A stretch of DNA of 64,000 nt from Chlamydomonas sphaeroides (Eukaryota; Chlorophyta; Chlorophyceae; Chlamydomonadales; Chlamydomonadaceae), in assembly GCA_001662425.1 (NCBI GenBank), contig BDDC01000184.1, forward strand, positions 24,085 through 88,084. Direction: 5' to 3'. The notes beneath the pieces are model-generated. The model ran no database searches, was not told the origin of the DNA, and saw nothing but the letters and a program-made list of their open reading frames with translations. The first letter of the stretch is position 1, and every line of letters begins with the position of its first letter. Shown here one piece after another: positions 55,373 to 64,000 of this stretch. The position numbers and the translations under genes are program-made.

Positions 55373-58300
55373 CTACGGCTGCCCCGCCGAGCCGGCCGTC
55401 TCTGACCGCGACCGCTGCGCCGGCTCCGCCGGCGCACCCGCCACCGCCGACAACCTCCGCGCCCTTAAGTGCCGCAGCACAAACTCCTTGCACTTGCGGC
55501 CCACACTGCCCCGGCTGCCAGTGCCACTCGTGGCGCCGTCCCCGGCGCTGCTCCTCCCCTCCCGCGCTTCCACCGGCTGCTCCTCCCCGACCCGGCTGGA
55601 GGGCATGCGGCGCAAGGGGCGGCGGACCGGGGTCCCGCCGCCGGGCGGCGACGGCGTCGCACTTGGCGAGGTGGGCGCGGTCGCTGCGGCCTTGGGCGAG
55701 CTGGGCAGCGGCTCCGCAGCTGACGGCTGCTTCTGCGGCGTCCGCAGCTGCAAGGCCGGCCGTGGGGGCAGGGAAAGCTGCTTGCGGGGGGGCCAGTCCC
55801 CTGCGCCGCGGCTGTGGTACGAGTAGGGCTCGTCTGCCGGGGGCTGTGGGGAGGCGGGGCTGCGGTTCGGAGTCCCGACGGCAGCTGGCACGGGCGAGAG
55901 CACTGGCGACGCGGGCGAGGCAGGTGTGGGCTGCACCAAAGTGGGTGCTGGCTTGACCGGCGTCCGCTGCGGCGGCGGGGGCGCCTGCTCCGGCGGGGAA
56001 GAAGGCGGCGTTGCCTGCGGCGCTGGGGGTTGCGGCTTCGGTGGCGGCGCGGAAGGCGGCTGATTTGGTGCCGGCGCCGGCCGCTGCGGCTTCGGTTCTA
56101 ACGCCGCCTGCGGCTGCTTTGGTTGCGGCGCCGGCTGCTCCCGCTTTGGTGCCAGCGCCGGCTGCTCCCGCTTTGGTGCCGGCACTGGCTGCTCCTGCTC
56201 TTGTGCCGGCGCTGGCTGCTCCGGCTTTCGTGCCGGCGCCGGCTGCTCCGACTTTTGTGCCAGCGCCGGCTGCTCCAACTTTTGTGCCGGCGCTGGCTGC
56301 TCCGGCTTTTGTGCCGGCGCCGGCTTTTGTTGCTGCTTTGGTTGTGGCGCCTGCTGCTGCGGCTTCATTTGTGGCGCCGGCGGCTGCTTAGGTGACGGCG
56401 CAGGCAGCTGTGGCTTTGGTGCCGGCGCCGATGGCTGCTGCTTTAGTTGCGACGCAGGCGGCTGCTTGCGGCTGGTGTTGGATGTTCCGTCGCGGTTGCC
56501 AGGATACGAGGCGTCTGCGGCGGCGACGGCCCCGCCGCTGGGCCGCTCCTCCTGCGCCGATGACTCGGCCGTGTCAACCTCGCTGCCGCTGCCGCTGCTG
56601 AGGCGTTGCAGCGGCAGCGGTGTCGGCAACGCCGCCGCCTCACACGCCGCCAGCGCCCCACGGTCCAGCTTCGCCAGCGCACCCCGCTCCGACCCCGACT
56701 TCGACGAGCCGCCGTACGTGCCGTACAGCGAGATCCCGCCGCCTACCACCGCCGGGCCCTGCGACAGCGGCGCGGTCGACAGCGCCACCACGCCCAGCGC
56801 CGCCACCGCCAGCACCAGCGCCAGGCCCCAGGCGCCGGCGCCGCCGCCGGCCGCCGCCGCGACGGCGGCGTCGGCCGCCGCCGCCAGCGCGCGCCGCAGG
56901 CCCCACGCGTACAGCGCCTGCTGCAGCACGCACGCCACCAGGCCGAGGCACAGCAGCCTCAGCGCGGCGGTCTGCTGCGCCAGGGCCTGCGCGGTGGCCT
57001 CACTCGCCTGCAGGCCGGCGTCGAGGGCGCCTCGCAGCTCGGTCAGCTCGCCGCGCAGCGAGGACAGCTGCGAGGCCAGCGCCGTGGCGGAGCCTCCCTG
57101 GCCCTCCAGCGTGGTCTGCATTCGCGTGACACGGCCCTGCAGCTCCTGCAGGTGGCCTGGAGGGAGGGAGTGGAGGGCGGCGGCGGGAGCGCAGTTCAGT
57201 GGGGCGGGGCGGGGGATCACATCAGGCGGCGTCAACAGGAGGCGTCAGAGGCACGGGCTGAAGGGTGTAAAGGGCGATGGCGCACGCTGGAGGAGAGACT
57301 ACTGGGGCTGGTGCGGCCAGCCAGCGCGTCGCATCGCACCTGATAGCACTGCCCGGCTCCGGTCGCGGCGGGTCTCGGGTAGGAGCCGGCGGCCGCCGCC
57401 TGTGCTCGCCGGCGTCACGGACGCATTCGCAGGCGCGGGCGCTGGCAGTGACGCCGCCTCTTTCAGCGATGCCGCCGCCTTGATGGCAATCTGCGCGCCT
57501 GCGTCCGCGGGTCCGCTGGTCGGGTCGTACGCGGGCGGCTGCGTACGGCCATGGGCACCGGCGGCAATGCGGGGTCAGGCTAATGCGTCAGGGCCAGGCC
57601 AGGCACCCAGCGGATACCTCCGTCCGAGGCACCACCGTGCCCGGCCCGCACGCCCGCTGCAAGGTGCCCTGGTGCATCAGTGTGAGGCCCCGTGGCCCCT
57701 TGGCCCCTGTTGCCAGGACGCCATGCCTAGGTCTGGCCTCACCGGCCCCGCATGCACCGCCGCAGCAAGTCCGTGGCCCCTGGGGCGTCGCTGCTGCACA
57801 CCCTGTGTCTATTTGACTTATCAACGGACACTCTTGGCCGCGGTTGCTGCCATGAAGCTGCGGGGCGTCCGGGCGCACCTGAGAGCTGGAGCTGGCGGTG
57901 GCCACCGCTGGGGCGCTGCCGGACGTGGGGCTCTGCGTCAGCACGGCGCTGGCGATGCGGCGGATGCGCGCGAGGCTGTCGGAGCGCGGCAGGACGCCGC
58001 TGCCGGCGTCGCTCTCGCGGCCGGCATCGGTGGCTGGCGCGGGGCCGGAGGCCAGCGCCTGCGCGGTCTGGTTGTCTTCGGCGAACCTGCGACGATGGGG
58101 CAGCGGGTCCAAGTTTGGGATGCGGTTGGGGTCGCGGCGGCACATGCATGAGGGTAGCAGTTGGGCACCGGCTGGGCACCGGCTGCGAGGCCCTGGTTTA
58201 GGGGCCTGCAGCGCAACGATTGACCATCTGTAACGGTGGGTGTACCGTATGTAGGATCCATGTCAGCCCAAGTCGCCCGTACCTGTAAAGTATGTGGTCG

Positions 58301-58521
58301 TCCGCGAACAGGTGTTCGTACAGCACGTGGTGGAACAGGCCGTGCTCCATCATCACATTGCCGAGCCGGGTGGCCTCAGCGCGCGTTCCCGCGGCGCCCG
58401 AGGACACCAGCCAGGTCACGGCCTCCGCGCCCACAAAGCACTTGGCATGCGAGCGGAGCAGCGACCGCCTGTCCTTGACGCGGATGGCCTGCCGCATGGC
58501 GGCCGCCACTTTGAGTAGCTC
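55373..58521 (-). CDS. DEP-domain protein with coiled coil, two membrane helices and Pro/Gln/Lys-rich tail
   Basis: Exons in phase: 58521-58283, 58086-57879, 57490-57340, 57156-55373 (793 visible residues). The first listed exon opens on an acceptor, so the start exon is missing. Residues about 1-80 are a DEP domain (IRVKDRRSLLRSHAKCFVG, AEAVTWLV, MEHGLFHHVLYEHLFADD), a module that binds membranes or GPCR/Dishevelled-type partners. After a Ser-rich linker comes a coiled coil (HLQELQGRVTRMQ onward), a first membrane helix (LRLLCLGLVACVLQQALYAW), an Ala loop and a second helix (WGLALVLAVAALGVVAL). The remainder is low complexity: an 11-13 residue repeat of the type PAPAQKPEQ and a basic C-terminus. 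The core is paralogous to the next gene upstream. Function unknown; a membrane-anchored signalling scaffold is a guess. Confidence 0.75.
56125..56345. repeat. coding minisatellite, PAPAQKPEQ-type repeats
   Basis: About eight tandem, degenerate 30-42 base units encoding (K/E)(P/L/S/R)EQPA(P/L)A(Q/P)K in the tail exon of the DEP gene; the frame stays open throughout. Confidence 0.85.
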
Positions 58522-59525
58522 CTGGGCGGGTGTTGAGGAGGTTCAATGTGAGGTCACGGGAGAAGGGGCGACCGGGCGGCGTGCCGACGGACATAGGGTT
58601 TTGGACAGCAGCCCTTGGCTGACCTCTGTGTTCATCGTCGCGATGGCAATAGTGCGTCGATTGGCAGGACAGCAAGCCGAGGGCCTGGGCGATTCCAACG
58701 CCGAGGGTGCAATTCGGGCTGCTCCTCAGCGAGACCCGGCACGCATATGGATGAATCTCTGCTACAGTTATCGTCACAGCAAGCGCGAAGGACGCACTGG
58801 CACCGTGTTCCTCGGCATAGTTCGCCTGGTACCGCAGCGCACGGCGTCGGGCTAACGATGGCCAAGCGCGCGCCTCATTTTATAAAAGATGTGAACAGAG
58901 AAACAATGCTGCGTGGCTAAACAGGATAAGAGCCGTTGCCTTGGCGCTATGGTGCCGTTCTGCTCCTTGCACGCTATAAGTACTCCTATTGTTGTTGCAG
59001 ATATGCGCTCTAGCGTGTGTAGTGAATATGGCCTGGGCAGCGGCGTAACTCGCGCACTGCACTTTCTGCACCGACGGCGTTCACAAACAATCTCTTTTGA
59101 TGTGCTCCACGATAACATCCTTGACGACACAGATGAACAGTAATCCAATGTGCGTTTCCGAGGTAGGATCCTAATGACTCGCCGGACGACGGGCACGTTC
59201 GACGCGCGCGATGGCTTGTCTGCAGTAGGCGCTGGAGGCGCAGCCAACCCAGCAGCATACCTGGCGTGCAACCCGCTGTGCCGACACCATTCACACTTTC
59301 GTTCGGCAGTTTCGTTCGTTTCACGTGGCCCCCCCGTTGTCCACGCGCCCGCCTCCCGCCCCCGCCTCCCCCCGCCGAGCACAGGCTGTGGCACAGGGCC
59401 GCCTACTCACCGCGGTCGCCCCTTCAGCCCTGCCCGCAGAGCACGCAGCGTACACAGCCCTCAGTGCGCCCAAGCTCCCAAAGCCAGTCAGGCGGCCGGG
59501 CATTCACCCCACTGGCCCGCTTGGG
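58522..59525. other. region between the tandem paralogues, with unresolved 5' exon of the DEP gene
   Basis: About 1 kb. It holds the missing start exon and promoter of the DEP gene and the 3' flank of the DUF1769 gene. An AT-rich island around 58870-59160 contains tttataaaag (58878-58887), a TATA-like element readable on both strands. No exon could be joined in phase with confidence. Confidence 0.45.
58878..58887 (-). promoter_or_regulatory. candidate TATA element of the DEP gene
   Basis: Reads CTTTTATAAA on the minus strand inside a locally AT-rich stretch, about 360 bases upstream of the first recognised DEP exon. No other TATA-like sequence was noticed nearby. Functional use is inference. 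Confidence 0.35.
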
Positions 59526-59575
59526 CTACGCATTCCCCGCCCCCGTCGGCTCCTCGCCGGCCTCCTCCGCGCCGC

Positions 59576-59609
<34 letters not shown>

Positions 59610-62600
59610 GCCGCCGCCACCAACTCCGGCAGCGCCCGCCAAGGGCAGCAGGCGCTCGTGCCCCACGAGGACGCGGTACAGGTACCTGCGTCGGCGCAGT
59701 AGAGGCGACAGGCCGTGTGCAGCAAGGGTGGCGCCATTGATAAGGCAGGCCGGAGCGTTCGCCGGAGCGCAGTGAGCCTGGCGGCTGGTCAGCTCCCTAG
59801 CGCCCACAGGACGACTGATGAGCATGATGGCATATGGCAACACAACAGCGACAGGAGCGGCGGCACCACAGCAAGGCCCCCAAGGCCCACCGAAGCCCCC
59901 CGAGCCCCGCAGCGCCGCACCTGCCGCTGTCCAGGTCTCGCGCCATGACCTGTAGCGGCTCGTTGAGGTGCCGTACCAGGTCGTACGTGTAGCCGAACTG
60001 CAGGCGGTAAGACGCCAGGTCCACGAACTGCTGCCAAAAGTGAAACGTCCACACCTGCGGCAACAGCAGCGGGGGCGGCGCCGTAGGAAGGCAGCGTACG
60101 GCAGCGCAGGCGTACGGCGTACGGACGCGCTGTTGTGCCGATGCACGTGAGCATGCTGGCGGCGATGGCCGCCCGTCCAACCATCGCTGCCATCGAGGTT
60201 CAAGAAGGCGAAACAAGGGGGTCCTCGCCTTGCGCTGCTGCCCCTCAACGCCCCTCAGATAGGCAACACTAGCCCCCTTGGTATAGCTCCATTCCATCTC
60301 ACACCTCTGGCACCGTCTTAGGACCAACAGAGCCCCCTGGCCGACCCGCACGCACATGCTCCGTGTCAAAGCGCAGCCCTTTCCGGCACCGCCGCGCGGA
60401 GAAGTGGCGCCGCCGCTCTCCCGCATCGGCGGGCCCGCCGCCCCGCGCGCTCAGCTGCGGAGCAAAGAGCCTGGCGGTGGGAGCGGGCGCGAGGCACGTG
60501 AGGGGGCCCGAGAGGACTGGAAGCGCGGCGACGTAGGCGGGCGGCAAGGCTGGACATGGCGGGCCGCGAGCCACATCAGCTCAGCGGCTCACCTGACGTC
60601 CTCATGCGCCTCCATCATGGGCGGCGCGGAGCCTGCGCCGGGGACACGACGGGGCGGCACGATCTGACGGCGCGACCCAGATCGGCACGCGGCCGGGAGC
60701 GAGACGCGAGGCGTGAGGCGTGAGGCGCGGCAGGTGCGTGCCACTGGTGACACCCTGCCCTGCCCTGCCCTGGCCCGCGCCGTGCCTGGCCTCCCTCCCA
60801 CCCGCGCTGCGCCCTCCCCCCCCTCCCTGGCGCCCCGTGCCTCCCTGCCCCACCCGGCTCGCTGACGTTGACCAGCTGCGCCGCCGCGATGATGGGCAGC
60901 GTCATGCAGGGCGAGGCCAGGGGCCCCACCTGCATGCTGGGGCTGATCTGGAGCGCAGCAGCGGGAGCGGCGACGGGGCGGTGGTGGGGGGGGCGGGGGT
61001 GAGTGAGGTGAGGAGGGCCGCGGCGGCGAGCGGCCGCGACAGCGCAGCCAGCCGGCGGCAGCGAGCGGCAGCGAGCTGGGCCGTGGGTTGGGCCGTGGGT
61101 TGGGTGGTGGGTTGGGTGCATCAGGGTGGATGGGTGGCCCGTCTCTGACGGTGGCTACACAGCGGTGTGCCCAAGTGCCTAGTAGAACGGAACCCCAGAG
61201 CGGTGTGCGCGTTACGTGGCCCCTGCGCTGCGGCCCCACCTGGCGGGCCATGGACAGCAGCACCTTCTCCACAAACCACTGCGGCGGGGGGAGGGAGGGG
61301 AGGAGCGGGGAGTGAAGCGTGGGCACGTGCCGGGGGGGGCCGGCGGGGCAGTAGCGCGGGAGCACACGCTGGCGCTGGTGCTGGCGCTGGCGCTGGTGCC
61401 CGGGGCTGCGCTCGGCTACCTGAGCGGGCAGGCACATGCTGCACATGCTTCACACTCGAGTTGCTGAAACAGGAGGCTGTGCTGAAGCGCAACCCCGGCT
61501 ACCTGTGCGGGAAGGTGCCGGAAGGGCGACGCGAACTCCTGACCCGTGACGACCGAGTCCAGACACAGCGGCTGCTTGAAGCGGCCCTGGGTAGGGGAGG
61601 GCCGCCGGGGCGGGCAGCGCGGGCACTCAGAGCCGCGGTGTGGCGCCGGACAGCGCCCCACGTGCAGGCGTCCCCAGGTGCGTCGCAGCGCCGGCCAGGG
61701 GCCGCACGTAGATGCGGCCCACACGCCCCCGCCATGTGTTCGTAATAATCAACATAGCCCGACACACAACGCCCTGGGGGATTGGCATATTAGCCGTGCG
61801 ACAGGGCATGCAGGGATGCGTCCAAGAGCGGTGCACCAGTGCGGGAGCGAAGCCCAAGCGCCGCCATATATAAGTAGGTTTGACATCCCGGCCCGTCCCA
61901 ACCCGCATACGGATGTGTGAAGACGTTAGTAGATGTTGTCGGTGTAGAACGCAGGCCGCAGCACCCGTCGGCGCGCGCGCACGCTCTAAGCTAACGAGTA
62001 ATCGCGCAACACAACACGGCCCCAGCACAGCACGCCCGGTTCGCGACGCGACGCAAACGTACCTATGCAAGGAGGCAGCAGCACCGGCAGGGGCAGGGCA
62101 GGCAGCAGAAGGGTCCCCGCCATGTGTGTTCAGAAATAAGTGTGTGTGCGCGCTGCCGTTCCGAATCACGGCGCCAACCACCCCACCTGCACCGCCACCC
62201 ACGACAGCCGCTTCCCGCGGCCGGACGGCCGATCAGCCGACCCAGGCCACGCCGACAGCTCCCAGCAACTGGCCCGGCAGCTGGCACCTCTACCCCACGG
62301 CCCCCGGCGCTCGCTGCGGCCTATCCCAGCGCGCGCCGGTGGGGGACACCTAACCGCTCAGCCTGGCAGCGGAGTGGGCGGGACACTGACATGGGCATTG
62401 CGCGCTGCACTTCGGCACGCGGAACCTCCAGACCTGCCTCCTCCCCTGCCCAACGGCCCCACCTGCATCGCCACCCACGACAGCCGCTTCTTGCCCGCGA
62501 ACAGCGGCTCCGGGCTGGTGGCCAGGCCGCGCAGCAGCACCAGCAGCTGTCCGCTGAACAGCTCGCTCTCCACACGGATGGGCCGCGCGAGGTCGTTGGC

Positions 62601-64000
62601 CGGCAGCAGGCACAGCCCCGGCCGCGGCAGCTGCTGCGGCGGCGGCGGCAGCGGCGGCAGGCCGCCGCTGCCGGCGGAGCTCAGGGAGCGCAGCGACGGG
62701 GTTGTTGATGGGTTGGCGTCGGAGGAGGACGGGGCGGGGGCCGGGTCAGCGCTGTGGCAGGCGCCGTCGGCAAGGAGTATGACGGGCGCGTCGGGGCAGG
62801 CGTCGAAGTCCGACTGGCGAAGCGCAGCCCACGCCGACGGCTGCGTGCCGGCGGGCACCGCACGGGCCGCTGGCGGCTGCAGCGGCTGCGGCACGAGCTG
62901 TGCTTGGCTGACGCCGCCGACGCCTGACGGCGGCAGGCCGGTCGCGAGTACCGGTAGCTGGCCGGCGTCGCGGTGGGGCGCCGCCGACGCCACGGGTGGC
63001 GGCTCGGGCGCTTGGCGGGACGCGCGCCGCCGCAGCGACGCCGTTAGCGCCTTGAGCCTCCCCTTGACCACGGGCGCCGCTGAGTCGACGTCGCCGCAAC
63101 GGGCAGCTCCGCCGGCTGCGCCGCCGGCGTCGCGCTGCGGACCACCGGCCCCGACGCTGGCCTCCGCACCCGGGCCGGTATCCAGCCGCGCCGCAGCGAG
63201 GGCCGTGGCGGCCGCCTCCAGGCTGCGCCGCTGCTCCGCAAAGCTGGGACGCGGCGAGGCGTATATGGGGCTGACGGCGCCGCTGCCGTCGGCCTCGGCC
63301 TCGGCCCAGCTCACCCGGCCGTCGCCGCTGGCGCCGCCGAGCACCAGGCCGTCGCCGTCGCCGGCTTCGGCCTCGCCGCCAGAATCCCACGTGCCGCTGT
63401 CCTTTCGGCCTCGGCCAAGCACCATGTCCACGGTGACGCCAGCCACGGCAGAAGGCGGCGCCGCTGCGGCGTTGGGGCTCTGGTAGCGGTGCCGCTGTGG
63501 CGCGGCTGCCGTCGCCAGCATCGCCACCGCCAGCGCCGCCACCGCCAGCGCCAGCGCCATGCCCCAGCAGGCGCCGCTGCCGGTGAACGTCAGCCGGCCG
63601 CCGCCGGCGGACCCCTCGAGCCGCATCCACAGCAGCGCGCTCTGCTGCACCACACACGCCACCAGGCCAAGGCACAGCATGCGCAGAGCCGACACCTGCT
63701 GAGACGCGGACCGCGCGTCGGCCGCCGCGGCCTCGGCGTCGGCCGCCGCGGCCTCGGCCTTTGCGTCGCTTGCGGCGAGGGCGCCTTGCAGCGACCCCAC
63801 GGCCGCCTTGAGGCTGCTCATCTCCGCAACCACGATGTCAGCCAGGTCTCGTTGAGCGTTGGCGGCCGCCTACGCGCACCAAGTGTGTCGCGTGTGCGGC
63901 GTCATGTCTCATGCGGGGTGGCTGGCGGGTGTAAGGAGGCTGCAACGTGGCCCGGCGCTGACCCGGCCCGTGTCCCTGCCCCACCTGCATTCGGGTGACG
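59526..64000 (-). CDS. coiled-coil, two-TM protein fused to a DUF1769 domain (5' part beyond the window)
   Basis: Exons in phase: 64000-63985 (partial, ends VTRMQ), 63869-62463, 61586-61503, 61278-61240, 60947-60854, 60632-60593, 60470-60356, 60054-59921, 59685-59526. The large exon begins with a coiled coil, then a membrane helix (LRMLCLGLVACVVQQSALLW) and a second one (GMALALAVAALAVAMLAT), matching the neighbouring DEP gene. Then follows a low-complexity stretch, then a DUF1769 domain spread over the remaining exons. Its blocks are RIRVESELFSGQLLVLLRGL, GRFKQPLCLDSVVTGQEF, the WFVEKVLLSMAR helix, ISPSM with PIIAAAQLVNV, RRRHFSARRCRKGLRFDTEH, VWTFHFWQQFVDLASYRLQF and RYLYRVLVGHERLL. It ends in a Gly-rich tail. 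DUF1769 has no established function; fungal and algal members are widespread. By analogy an N-terminal DEP domain may lie past 64000. Confidence 0.78.
59568..59632. repeat. GCC/GGC trinucleotide tract (polyglycine tail)
   Basis: CCG/GCC-rich run read on the minus strand as two polyglycine stretches near the C-terminus of the DUF1769 protein; in frame up to the TAG at 59526. Confidence 0.85.

Noticed and set aside
1..64000. tRNA, rRNA, CRISPR arrays, long terminal repeats
   Set aside because: None recognised on reading both strands; short tandem repeats lack the spacer structure of CRISPR and no paired terminal repeats were seen.

Overview
This is nuclear DNA from a green alga, most likely a chlamydomonadalean (Chlamydomonas/volvocine-type) species. 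The sequence is very GC-rich. Genes are cut into many short exons with GTGAGN or GTGCGN donors and CAG acceptors. Proteins carry long Ala/Gly/Gln/Pro low-complexity stretches. The gene set is photosynthetic: a chloroplast ribosome-recycling factor with transit peptide, a Rubisco-LSMT-type SET methyltransferase, a starch-binding domain protein and a heme-oxygenase homologue. I assembled exons by hand from reading frame, splice-site consensus and phase. The exon chains keep phase throughout except at the places I mark as unresolved. Species cannot be fixed from the window.

Layout. 1-138: possible 5' exon of a gene running off the left edge (minus). 1218-10752 (minus): SR140/RRC1-type U2 snRNP-associated splicing factor, with an assembly gap (3724-4065) inside. 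10991-13809 (plus): chloroplast RRF, divergent from SR140 across a 238-bp shared promoter. 16152-24276 (minus): FUSC/ALMT-like membrane protein. 25093-29557 (plus): an intron-containing gene for a phage T4 gp21-like prohead protease (the most surprising gene here). 31905-36852 (plus): SET-domain lysine methyltransferase. 38432-45209 (minus): CBM20 starch-binding domain joined by a linker of more than 1000 residues to a PP2C phosphatase. 46516-49776 (minus): class I SAM methyltransferase. 50269-53078 (plus): heme-oxygenase-like protein. 55373-58521 and 59526-64000 (both minus): tandem paralogues sharing a coiled-coil plus two-TM core; one has an N-terminal DEP domain and a Pro/Gln/Lys-rich tail, the other is fused to a complete DUF1769 domain and runs off the right edge.

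The genes do not form a pathway or operon; this is ordinary eukaryotic gene order with three head-to-head pairs (SR140/RRF, FUSC/protease, methyltransferase/heme oxygenase). Introns carry many minisatellites, several of them next to splice sites. One ~70-bp intronic repeat of the SET gene has another copy 20 kb away. Two runs of about 340 N are assembly gaps. No tRNA, rRNA, CRISPR array, intact transposon or origin was recognised.
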